Positions 19,913 through 27,873 of a DNA stretch of 27,873 bases are shown piece after piece. Origin of the DNA: Rachicladosporium sp. CCFEE 5018 (lineage: Eukaryota; Ascomycota; Dothideomycetes; Cladosporiales; Cladosporiaceae); assembly GCA_002077045.2 (NCBI GenBank), contig KZ111158.1, positions 1 through 27,873 of the forward strand, in the 5' to 3' direction. Position 1 is the first letter of the stretch. The number at the start of each line of letters is the position of its first letter. The notes under the pieces are model-generated. The model saw nothing but the letters and a program-made list of their open reading frames with translations, did not search any database and was not told where the DNA came from. The position numbers and the translations under genes were made by a program.

Positions 19913-20149
19913 GCGCGAAGGCGCACTAATCTCGTGAGAACGCTTTGTACAGGGTAGTGGGTCGCTGCAACGCGTTCTAGCAATATGCGAAAAGCATATA
20001 CGGAAACAATGGCGTCACAAAGGAGCGACGCATGGGTGGCCAAATTTTCGAACTACTGGGCAATGTAGCATAGCAATAAGTGGGGTATAGCTAGATCTAC
20101 GTGAAATGCATCTATCGTAAGTGCATGGGACTCATCAAGATGATCACAG

Positions 20150-21427
20150 CTACGGGGGACCGAAGTGCAACGCGCGTTCTTCCTCCCAGGACTGCAGCTA
20201 TGCTTATGATCTCCTTGAGGCTCGCATCGAACAAGATCCTGCAACTCTGCTGCTCCACCGACGAAGACGTACCTATCTCCCTCACCTCTTGCAAAGCTAA
20301 AGCCAGCCCGCGTTCCATGATATGGCACCTCGAACGGCAGGAAGCAACATTTTCCCCAGAGATCGGCCAGAGCCAAGTGCTCAAGCTCAACCGTACGATC
20401 GGGACCACTGATAAAGCCCATGATCCCATCGAACTCGTGTCGCTCGAGCGCCATGTACTCGATGGTCAAGCGACGTATAGGATGTCTGGTCAACAGCTTG
20501 AGTAAAAGCTCCTGCGAGATGCGAACGTTTTGCAAAGTAAGCAAGGGGAGTTGCGATAGCTGGAGAGTCTCTGCAACAGTCTCAAACCGGAACAGCTTCC
20601 TCGTGTAGTTCGCCGGATGGCCGGCGCGCATATTGTCATAATCCGTTACAAAGTGTCAGATGCTCAGACTGTCGAGATTTGGAGTGGTTCGGAGCACATC
20701 CGAGACTGCATGAAAGTCTGTGAAGATGTCCCACGCTTGGACCTTGGAATGCTTCGGATACACCTTGTTGAAGGAGAGGTACACCGAAAGACTTCGAAGT
20801 CCGTGGAGTGTTCGTCCAGATTCTCCCGGCATCTTTATCAAGTGCAGCAACTCGGAAGCATCGAGTGAGCAGCGCGAAGTTGCGCCGAAGATATCCAGGC
20901 TAGCCAGAGGCAGCGCATGCTTCGCCAGTGCCCGAGCAGTAATGTGGAAACCGAATTTAGCAGCCCAGAGGACGCGAGTGAAGTTGTCCCCGATTGACCT
21001 TTCCCGGGGTCGGGCGAGAGACCCAGGCTGGTGTCGATTGGGTGTCGACGGCAAGGCCTAAATACCTCAAGCGACATTGCGGACTGGCTATGCTCAGAGC
21101 TTGCAATGCGACCAATAGTATAGAGGACAAATCTTGGATCTTCTCTTCCGTCAGAACTTTTCCTTTCCGTAGCACGGGGGCGACGAGCGTAAGTCTCTCC
21201 AGGGAACAAACTGGGCTGCCGTATTTGATGATCGCAATGGAAGAAGTCAACTTCTTCGAAATCAGGAGGAGACGCTTCGATGCGAAATATGTAGCGTAAT
21301 GGTTGACCAGTATGCATCTAGACGTCGCTCGGTTCGTCATTCGAAGCCTGCACAGGGTAGGTAAGTCGAGGAAGTCCGCAACCTGATCGAGCAGTTCCTG
21401 TGGCAGATCTGTCAAAGCGATTGACAT
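20150..21427 (-). pseudogene. F-box gene B, broken (copy 2)
   Basis: Starts at the ATG at 21427 (MSIALTDLPQELLDQ) with an intact F-box. Three lesions differ from those in copy 1: a 2-base loss near 20985-20995 shifts the frame after WVSRPTPGKVN; a TGA at 20656-20658 replaces the Arg codon CGA seen in copy 1 (LSIRH); and a 2-base loss near 20195-20198 shifts the last residues, so the ORF reads past the ancestral stop (20150-20152) to 20053. Conversely, copy 2 keeps the Trp codon and the 13 bases lost in copy 1. The protein family is the same as F-box gene A. Both copies of B are therefore probably dead. Confidence 0.75.
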
Positions 21428-21683
21428 GTTGAGGCCTACGCTAACGTCGGTAGTACGGATAGCAAAATCTTCGAAACAGCGCAAAACAGGAAATTGGGCC
21501 GTTGATAAGGTGAATGAGATCCTCTGGGAGTCATCATGTTGAGTATGCTGTGTCACCACACTGCTGCTCCACTCCAGTGCACGCCTTCCCCTTGCAGCCA
21601 GTGGCGTGGCCGCATGTTTCTCCAGGGTATACTCCAGTGTATGCGATAGGAAATCTGCTGCTTAGCCTCGCAAACACGATTGT

Positions 21684-23027
21684 TCATCGAGGCGGCCCGT
21701 AGTGCATCTTACAGTACTCCAACCATTCGACGGTGCCAAGCTCCCCAGACCATGTCATAGTATCTCGGAAGATCTTGACGGTCTTGACCAGCTCATCCAG
21801 CTCGCCAGTGAAGGCATACCTGGGGCCGCGGTGGCCATCTCCGAAAATTTTCATCGACTGATGATCTGAAGTACGTATTGCGAATGTCATCAACCGGTCT
21901 TCCCAAAGGTCCGCTAGCGCGAGGCGGTTGAGCTTGATCTTACGCTTAGGACCACTGATAATGTTCAGTATCCTTTGGAACTTGCCACCTGGCTGGAGAT
22001 GAATGTACTCCATGGCCAGATCGCGCAACGAATGCCGTGTGAGCAAGCTAGTGAGGCTGCTCTCGGAGGTGCGGACATTACGGAGTCTTAGAGTGATGAG
22101 GCGAGGAAGGATAACCCTGTCGGCGACGCTATCGAACCACAGCATACTCCGCAAGTAGGCTGCGCTGTACCGCCTCGTGCGATCCCAACTTACGCGCTCG
22201 TGCGCTTCATAGTATCCGATGTCTAAGCTGACGAGTCCTGAAGTGTTTGTCAGGCAGTCGAGAACGGACCGGGCGTCTGGGTGCATGTCTGGCACTGGAG
22301 GCATGGCTTGCGCAGACTCAGCTTCGATCGTGGGCTCATCGCCCTCCTGCGGACGTTCTGTAGACGCCACACTGAGTGTCAAGTGTTCCAGTTTGCCTGT
22401 CCAGCATGCCGCATCTTCTACTGCTATGTCTGAGTGGAGCTCACGCATAGGCAACGAACAGCGTGGCAGGGTGCCGAAAAGGTTCAAGCTGTGCAATGCT
22501 TCGCCGCACTCTGCAAGCGCCTTGATCACCACGCGGTACACGAATTGGGCCGATCTGATGACACTGGAGTACTGATCAGGGACAGAACGGATTCCAGGTC
22601 GTGCTGGCGTCATCATAAGGACCCACGCATAACTCGGTTGCGTGTCCACCTCAAGTATGAGGTGTTGCAGACGTGGCTTATCTGTAGGCCGTCTCAGAGC
22701 ATGCCATGCAGCAGCCAATCCTGACGCGCACTCGTCCACGCGCTGTTCTGTGAGATCGTCTTCATTCGCGATCAGAGGTCCGACCATGGTCAGTCGCTCC
22801 AGCAGACTGACGAGATCACCTTGCCGTGCGGCTTGCTCGAGCCTAGTAAGCTTGTCAACAGTCAACAGAAGCCTCTTGGACTTAAAGTGAGACTTGTAGG
22901 CGCCATTTGATATACGGACAGACACGTCGCGACATGTAAGACGAAGACCGCCCAGATCATTCACGTCGAGCGTGCTTGCCACGACTTCAAGCAGCTCTGA
23001 TGGCAGGGTCACGAGTGAGGCTGCCAT
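21684..23027 (-). CDS. F-box protein A, intact (copy 2)
   Basis: 447 residues from the ATG at 23027, intron-free. F-box at residues 4 to about 40 (LVTLPSELLEVVASTLDVN... LRLTCRDVSV), the Skp1-binding part of an SCF ubiquitin ligase subunit. The remainder is an irregular leucine-rich region (LEHLTLSV, LVSLDIGYYE, LITLRLRNVR, LRDLAMEYIHL) likely to bind substrate, with an acidic linker around residue 230 and the end WLEYCKMHYGPPR. An in-frame ATG at 23120 would add 31 residues (MIQPSRLGHL...); I prefer 23027 because paralogue B aligns from there. Copy 1 has a stop at codon 77. Divergent from the NCS1 permease. Confidence 0.75.
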   Translation of the reverse strand: MAASLVTLPSELLEVVASTLDVNDLGGLRLTCRDVSVRISNGAYKSHFKSKRLLLTVDKLTRLEQAARQGDLVSLLERLTMVGPLIANEDDLTEQRVDECASGLAAAWHALRRPTDKPRLQHLILEVDTQPSYAWVLMMTPARPGIRSVPDQYSSVIRSAQFVYRVVIKALAECGEALHSLNLFGTLPRCSLPMRELHSDIAVEDAACWTGKLEHLTLSVASTERPQEGDEPTIEAESAQAMPPVPDMHPDARSVLDCLTNTSGLVSLDIGYYEAHERVSWDRTRRYSAAYLRSMLWFDSVADRVILPRLITLRLRNVRTSESSLTSLLTRHSLRDLAMEYIHLQPGGKFQRILNIISGPKRKIKLNRLALADLWEDRLMTFAIRTSDHQSMKIFGDGHRGPRYAFTGELDELVKTVKIFRDTMTWSGELGTVEWLEYCKMHYGPPR

Positions 23028-23849
23028 GATGAGGACACAAGCGCACTTACGTCTTGGAGGAGATGATGATGAGAGTATGCTGGCACGAGGTAGATGCCCC
23101 AATCTTGATGGTTGTATCATGCGATCATGTACTGTGCTACATTACCGTGCCGCATTGCTCTGTTGCCTCAAGTTTGCCTCGACATGCCCAGACAAAAGCT
23201 AGAACCGCCAAGTGATGACTAATCCAGACCATCACTTCCAGTTCATTCGTCCTCAAGTGGATTCGCCCTGCGATCTCTCACGGCCGGTTGCGAATCACGC
23301 CAGGAAAGCTTTTCACGTCTGCCATACGACTGCTATTCGTAAATGGACTCTTGACTAGCGCTCTACTGTACCTTGACGTACCTACCCAGCAGCGTTTCAT
23401 GTTATCACTCTCAGTATTACCGGCGGATAATTCCGCAGCGAAGGCCGCACAACCACAGACGATCGCTCGCGGCTACCATCGTCGGATGAGCACTCCAGAA
23501 CGCAGAAGTTACAGCAGATCACCCTGCACAGGTAGGCGATGCTGCATCCTTCCCTTTCCTGCCATCGGCGGGTTTCTGTCTCTCCACCCACAACTTCCCG
23601 ACGTTCCTATCTCCTGGCGCTTGGCATGCATGGTGCAGCTATCGCTCCCAATCTTGCAACTGAGGGTTGTCGACTTTTAGGTAATGATGGCTTCCCACGT
23701 GGCTATCTGCGCTATGTCAGGCCCCTTGCACTCTCCTTTGAGCGTTGTGGCGTTCTCCGACCTCTCAGCTAGAGTAACGAGCAACGCAGTACACCGACGA
23801 GGATTGATCGTCCTCATCTCAATAGAGAAGTCTGAATGCGGCAGCCATC
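23028..23849. promoter_or_regulatory. Bidirectional region between F-box A and NCS1 permease (copy 2)
   Basis: Counterpart of 8395-9216. It includes the conserved CGG-N6-CCG palindrome at 23424-23435 and a 130-codon open frame lacking an initial ATG (23288-23680) that I reject. No RNA gene or repeat seen. Confidence 0.5.
23423..23436. promoter_or_regulatory. CGG-N6-CCG palindrome upstream of permease (copy 2)
   Basis: GCGGATAATTCCGC, identical to the site at 8790-8803 and about 415 bases before the permease ATG at 23850. It matches the Ppr1/UaY-type zinc-cluster site geometry. Confidence 0.45.
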
Positions 23850-25670
23850 ATGACTAACAACAGAGTCCTTCATGCTTTGCAGGCAAAGCAGACGAACGAA
23901 GATATTGACGGTAAAGCTTCGTACGGAAAATGGTCAAATGTGGACCTTGAGCCTACTCCTCTAACTGCTCGGAACTGGTCTGGCTGGTACTTCTTCGCCT
24001 TTCAATTCAGCATTGCCTTCTCGCCAACGACATACAATATTGGCTCGAGTCTCTTCGCCATCGGACTGACCTGGTGGACTATTATTGTCGCAAGCTTCGT
24101 TGGTACTGTACTCTGCTGCATCGTCATCTTCTTCAACTCTCGAGGCGCCACTTGGTATCACATCGGGTTTCCTGTATACGCTCGAATATCAGCAGGCATC
24201 TATGGCTCATTATTCTTCATCTTCATTCGGATGATCGTGGCGATCTTCTACATGGGCACGCAAACCTACTACGCGAGTCGCATGATGGATGTCTCCTTGC
24301 GATGCGTCTTTGGACACCAATGGACCGACATTCCCAAGTCACTTCCGAAGTCAGCTGGCATCACTACATCGCAAATGGTCGCTTTCTTCATCACATGGCT
24401 ATTGCAATTCCCGTTTGCATGGCTGCATCCAAGCAAAGCTGGTCCACTGTTCGTAGTGAAGTCTTTCCTATCACCCGTCGCATACACCGCCACGATGATC
24501 TGGGCTCTAGTCAAGTTTGATGGCGTGAACCTCAATCTAGCTAAGAAAACAGTCTCTGGTGGACAGCTGGGCTGGAACTTCCTGCGGGCAATCAACACCG
24601 TTGTCAGTGGCGTGGTGCCGCCAATGGTAAACATTGCGGATCTCGCACGCTATGGGAATCGCCCGCGCGATGTGTGGCCTTTGGTAGCCGGTCTGTTCAT
24701 CAGCAAGCCCGCCGTTATCCTGATCGGCCTTTTCACCACCGCAGCAGGTGCAAAGCACTTTGGCGTGGCCAACTGGAATCTCTGGGACCTCTACGGCCTC
24801 ATTCTCGATGAGTTCTGGGGTCCTGGTACACGCACATTGATCTTCCTGGGAGCAATCGTTCAGTGCTTTGCCACCATCGTCACAAATGTCTCTAGCAACG
24901 CGATACCGATTGGCTGTGACCTGAACGGGCTGTTCCCGAAGTACTTCACGATCGTCCGAGGAATGATGCTCTGTCACATTCTCGTCTGGCCGGTCGCACC
25001 CTGGCTCCTCGTCAACCCAGCTCAGAACTTTCTCACTTTCTTGGGCTCTTATCTGTGTTTCATCTCACCAATCGTTGCAGTCATGATAGTCGACTACTGG
25101 ATTGCACGACGTGGCAATGTTCACGTTCCCTCGCTATACCGGCCTGAAGTGGGTTCGCCATACTACTATACCAAGGGAGTCAACTTCCGTGCCTACGTCG
25201 CCTGGGTATGCGGTGTCGTCTTAGTCATCTCAGGTATCTCGGGTGCTATCAAGCCAGGCTCGATCAGCCAGACTGCAGTCAACGTCTACAACTGCGGCTT
25301 TGTGCTGTCGCTGACTGCTGGTGCCCTTGTGTACTACACACTCGTTAAGATCTGGCCTGTGCAGATCTACCCAACGGATACGCATGAGGGTGAGAGTAAG
25401 GCTTGGGAGAGCATGATTGCAACCGAGGGCTTCTTTCTGGATGACGAGCCCATGCCAGAGTACATCAAGGAGAAGGTATTCTTCGGCATCGAGCCAGTGG
25501 GCACGAGTGGACTGTCTGAGGGTGGTGATATGGAGAAAGCGAAGCATGGGTTATTGGTCGTACCTTGGGACTACCCTGTTCTCCCGGTAAACCAAAAGCT
25601 CCTATGCTACGGTAAACACATCTGCAACTATAGATCTGTTGCTTTCAGTCGGTGGGAGAGGGCGTATTAG
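23850..25670 (+). CDS. NCS1 (Fur-type) permease, complete (copy 2)
   Basis: 606 residues, one uninterrupted ORF from the ATG at 23850. It is a plasma-membrane nucleobase:cation symporter-1, which imports purine/pyrimidine-related compounds (uracil, uridine, allantoin or hydantoin types) with protons. N-terminal SYGKWSNVDLEPTPLTARNW, the GSSLFAIGLTWW and HIGFPVYARISAGIYGS segments, and VNIADLARYGNRPRDVWPL are family landmarks; WTDIPKSLPKSAGITTSQM places it with the fungal Fur group. About 12 membrane segments end near residue 500; the cytosolic tail has FFLDDEPMPEYIKEKVFFG. Fur-type proteins are usually about 530-570 residues, so the last 35-40 residues (from GLLVVPWDYPV) may reflect an unrecognised intron or a changed stop. 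Next gene: AMDase-like, convergent, 203 bases away. Confidence 0.92.
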   Translation: MTNNRVLHALQAKQTNEDIDGKASYGKWSNVDLEPTPLTARNWSGWYFFAFQFSIAFSPTTYNIGSSLFAIGLTWWTIIVASFVGTVLCCIVIFFNSRGATWYHIGFPVYARISAGIYGSLFFIFIRMIVAIFYMGTQTYYASRMMDVSLRCVFGHQWTDIPKSLPKSAGITTSQMVAFFITWLLQFPFAWLHPSKAGPLFVVKSFLSPVAYTATMIWALVKFDGVNLNLAKKTVSGGQLGWNFLRAINTVVSGVVPPMVNIADLARYGNRPRDVWPLVAGLFISKPAVILIGLFTTAAGAKHFGVANWNLWDLYGLILDEFWGPGTRTLIFLGAIVQCFATIVTNVSSNAIPIGCDLNGLFPKYFTIVRGMMLCHILVWPVAPWLLVNPAQNFLTFLGSYLCFISPIVAVMIVDYWIARRGNVHVPSLYRPEVGSPYYYTKGVNFRAYVAWVCGVVLVISGISGAIKPGSISQTAVNVYNCGFVLSLTAGALVYYTLVKIWPVQIYPTDTHEGESKAWESMIATEGFFLDDEPMPEYIKEKVFFGIEPVGTSGLSEGGDMEKAKHGLLVVPWDYPVLPVNQKLLCYGKHICNYRSVAFSRWERAY

Positions 25671-25873
25671 GTGTAGGCGTGCTTGCGTCGAAGATGGCAC
25701 TCTCGCAGACACCGCAACATAGCGAGTCGCTGTCCTGTGCAAGCTTATATCAGTACTATCCACGTCTGAAGTTTCTGGAGATGTCGTCGTGGCACGATAC
25801 AAGGTAGAGTTGACACACTTGCGCTCTTCAGCTAGCAGTTCTTCACTCGACGCATAGTCTGCGCTACGTGTGC

Positions 25874-26632
25874 TCACAGGTCGAACATCTTCCCCCAGCC
25901 CTCGATTTCTTTGCAGTCTACGCCAGTGATCTTGAGCATATTCCACACCACGGTAGCTACAGTGTCGAGCACTACCAGTCCTTGATACTTCGCTTCCCAC
26001 GCCTCCACGCGTTGCGCTGCTCTCAGATTCGTACAGAATGTCGGCACAACCTTTCTGCCCTTCCCAAGCTTCGCTACCACGTCCACCATCTGCCCATCCA
26101 GCACATCCTCGCCGACTCTCGCAAACTCCACGTTCACCGTTTTACCCAGGTGACTCGCTGCCTTTATATCCAGGCCTGCTCTCCCATACACCTCCAAAAT
26201 CTTCGCCTGCACATCGTCTAGGTAAGGCGTCACGAAGCCCAAACCTGGTCCTCGTCCCTTCCCCACATCAAGCAGTCCCAGCAATCGATTCAGACCCAGC
26301 ACACTTGTCGTCGCCTTCAATCCAGTCTCATCTGTGATCCGTCGACATAGCTCTTCGTCGACCTCAAACCCGAGCCATCCAGCGCTCGTGCCACTCTAAC
26401 CTATGATGTCCACCTCAGCATCTGCAAGCAGCTTTGCAGCTGCAACAATCGGGCCAAACTCGAACTGGGAGAGTGCGTCGGGCTTAAGGGAGATTGAAGT
26501 GACTGTGAAGCGGGAAAAGTGGACGGAGATGGCGTTGGTCTTGAGGAATGGGGAGAGTATGGCTGTGGTGAGAGGCTCGAGGGATGTGTTGGAGGATGGA
26601 ACCAGCATGCCGAACTCGACTTTGGGAGCCAT
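25874..26632 (-). pseudogene. Arylmalonate decarboxylase/maleate isomerase-like gene with in-frame TAG
   Basis: One frame runs from the ATG at 26632 to the stop at 25874 (252 codons plus stop, normal length for the Asp/Glu racemase superfamily) but has TAG at 26396-26398, codon 79. N-terminal FGMLVPSSNTSLEPLT matches the family's PSSNT substrate-site motif. Right after the stop the frame continues SGTSAGWLGFEVDEELCRRI, and family members have GWSGTS there, so the ancestral codon was most likely TGG (Trp). The second half has the catalytic-Cys region VVPTFCTNLRAAQ and ends CKEIEGWGKMFDL. The Gly-Thr-Ser and a single late Cys resemble arylmalonate decarboxylase (Gly74-Thr75-Ser76, Cys188), unlike two-Cys racemases/isomerases. 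Expected role: decarboxylation or isomerisation of a small dicarboxylate. No GT-AG intron removes the stop. Single-base error is possible. Confidence 0.75.
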
Positions 26633-27030
26633 GGTGGAATGGAGACGAGATGAGAGACGCTGGCAGAGTAAAGGACGGAAACTTTGCTATACCTACCGCT
26701 GTCGTACGGATCGCATCGTAACTACGTAGATCACGAAGAGCATCACGGCTGTCCGGCTGCAGGTACAAGAGCTTGATGAGGGAGGCATCGCGCTCCAGAG
26801 TGCGATGATGGATGCGGTAAAGTCTTATCTCGCCGCCAGCATGGCCTATCTGCTCGGCGATGTGATGGCAGTCTTGGCATGCAAGGTGTCGACGACTCGG
26901 CCGAGAGTATAGTGGAGTGGACGTGAGGGAGTGCGCATAGCCTAGGGAAGGACACGGATCGAGAACATGACTGGACGGTGCTTGAGTCAAGCAAACGCGA
27001 AGACGCAGATGCAATTGGCTGTGATTCGAT
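26633..27030. promoter_or_regulatory. Intergenic region upstream of AMDase-like gene
   Basis: About 400 bases between two leftward genes. It contains a perfect 10-bp palindrome CTCGGCCGAG at 26896-26905, some 265 bases before the AMDase-like ATG, which places CGG and CCG triplets back to back. An overlapping 200-codon minus-strand frame (26484-27086) is a shadow ORF with no recognisable product. Confidence 0.4.
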
Positions 27031-27873
27031 TCATTGATCAAATGACATATCGAACTTCTCCTTCGGCTCTGTCGGTCGCCCAACAATCACACTCGCCTTC
27101 CGTCCCTTCAGCTCCATGACAATACTGAACAACGTCTCACTGGCGCCCACCTCCTTGACAGCCCTACAGATCGCCCCCGGCAGTCCCTGCTCATCCCGGA
27201 ACACACCCTTAAATTCTTCCCTGGTGGGTCTCTCGCCCAACCCATCAGCCAACTCTCGAATCCTCTCAACCCTCGTCAGACTATCCTGCCAGAACACCGT
27301 GTCGTCCACCCCATCCACATGCGGCACCAGGAAGTGATTCGAGTGAAATACCCTCCCTTTGGCATCAGGTTCGAGCACTTTGATGTCGACATGCGAACAC
27401 TCTACCCCAACTCCACCGGTTGCATCAGCAACAAGCATATGACACGCTGCCGCCACCCCAACCTCCCTCAACATCCCCACCGCCTCATCCTTACTCCGAC
27501 TCTCCAGCACCAACCGCAACGCCAAATGCACCGGTAGCCTGTCCCATCCCACACCCTTAGCCTTTACAGCATTCAAACACACGCCAACACCCTGATCATT
27601 GAAACCGATCTTCCCGATCAGTCCAGCCTCGGTGATCATCTTGATCCCGGGCTTGTCCTCCTGCTGAATCGTCAATCGAATTAGATTCTCGCCTTGCTGC
27701 GGCTGCCAATCCCAGTTCTGCGCCAACCAGCTCTGCCCATCACTGCCCTTCCCGCCAACTTTCCAGCTCAGCGCCGTGCAGCCATCGCCGAAACAACCGA
27801 AGACGATCTCGGTGCGGACGTTGAGGGCTAGAATCTCTTCGAACTTCACACCTGCGCCTTGCGCGACGCCGTG
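27031..27873 (-). CDS. Acyl-CoA:6-APA acyltransferase-like Ntn hydrolase (N-terminus off window)
   Basis: 280 residues visible, open to the right edge; family members are about 350 residues, so only the first part is missing. Landmarks: GVAQGAGVKFEEILALNVRTE, then GDGCTALSW. In the penicillin acyltransferase (IPAT/AAT) family the proenzyme cuts itself at the Gly-Cys bond of this motif and the exposed Cys becomes the N-terminal nucleophile. Downstream AQNWDWQP, GLIGKIGFNDQGVGVCLNA, NHFLVPH and the late SIVMELKGRKA also fit. The GTG at 27849 is an internal Val, not a start. Most fungal homologues are not penicillin enzymes but amidohydrolases or acyltransferases of unknown substrate. It lies beside the AMDase-like gene in the same orientation, 398 bases apart. 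Confidence 0.85.
   Translation of the reverse strand, partial: HGVAQGAGVKFEEILALNVRTEIVFGCFGDGCTALSWKVGGKGSDGQSWLAQNWDWQPQQGENLIRLTIQQEDKPGIKMITEAGLIGKIGFNDQGVGVCLNAVKAKGVGWDRLPVHLALRLVLESRSKDEAVGMLREVGVAAACHMLVADATGGVGVECSHVDIKVLEPDAKGRVFHSNHFLVPHVDGVDDTVFWQDSLTRVERIRELADGLGERPTREEFKGVFRDEQGLPGAICRAVKEVGASETLFSIVMELKGRKASVIVGRPTEPKEKFDMSFDQ

Larger units (their letters stand above)
14620..25257 (+). repeat. Long direct repeat, copy 2
   Basis: Second copy of the segment at 1-10624, same orientation. Unlike copy 1, it is flanked by unbroken sequence on both sides: the lectin-acyltransferase gene continues leftward to 11744 and the permease continues rightward to 25670. This shows that both repeat boundaries fall inside genes, which is expected if copy 1 is simply truncated by the window edge and by the assembly gap, and not bounded by real recombination breakpoints. 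Confidence 0.97.

Noticed and set aside
1..25257. Heavy repeat-induced point mutation of the duplicated segment
   Set aside because: Differences between copies include many transversions and most ORFs stay open; GC content does not look depressed. Only the two TGG-to-TAG codons hint at it.
26484..27086. 200-codon minus-strand frame between and over the AMDase-like and AAT-like genes
   Set aside because: It overlaps the ends of two recognisable genes in another frame and its composition is typical of an out-of-frame shadow.
1..27873. Transposon, terminal repeats, CRISPR array or tRNA genes
   Set aside because: I found no transposase, reverse transcriptase, terminal inverted repeats, spaced short repeats or cloverleaf-type sequence; the duplication boundaries coincide with the gap and window edge, not with mobile-element ends.

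Overview
The window looks like nuclear DNA of a filamentous ascomycete (Pezizomycotina; a Dothideomycetes-type black fungus is my weak guess). The signs are long mostly intron-free ORFs, one 54-55 nt intron with GTACGT/GTATGT donor, CTGAC branch site and CAG acceptor, F-box genes, a fungal Fur-type NCS1 permease and a peroxisomal-type acyl-CoA oxidase. No rRNA, tRNA, CRISPR array or recognisable transposon was seen.

The dominant structure is a near-identical direct duplication. Positions 1-10624 (copy 1) correspond collinearly to 14620-25257 (copy 2), with the offset drifting only from 14619 to 14633. Each copy carries, in order: the 5' part of a lectin/GH16-like plus acyltransferase fusion gene (-), a divergent GT2-like membrane protein gene (-), a stand-alone acyltransferase-3-like gene (+, one intron), F-box gene B (-), F-box gene A (-), and an NCS1 permease gene (+). 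Copy 1 ends exactly at a run of 100 N (10625-10724). To the right of the gap lie an acyl-CoA oxidase 5' fragment (-) and the complete lectin/acyltransferase gene, then copy 2. After copy 2 come the rest of the permease, an arylmalonate decarboxylase/maleate isomerase-like gene (-) broken by one TAG, and an acyl-CoA:6-APA acyltransferase-like Ntn hydrolase gene (-) that runs off the right edge. Because homology stops exactly at the N run, the 'tandem duplication' may be two allelic or homeologous contigs scaffolded end to end.

The copies have decayed differently. Copy 1 has an intact stand-alone acyltransferase but a nonsense codon in F-box A; copy 2 has an intact F-box A but a nonsense codon in the acyltransferase. 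F-box B is broken in both copies by unrelated lesions.

Functionally there are two modules. The first is a membrane/cell-surface set (lectin-acyltransferase fusion, degenerate GT2-like protein, second acyltransferase) that I infer may modify an extracellular glycan by acylation. The second is a small-molecule uptake/catabolism set (NCS1 permease, AMDase-like enzyme, AAT-like Ntn hydrolase). The permease promoter carries a conserved CGG-N6-CCG palindrome of the kind bound by Ppr1/UaY zinc-cluster regulators.
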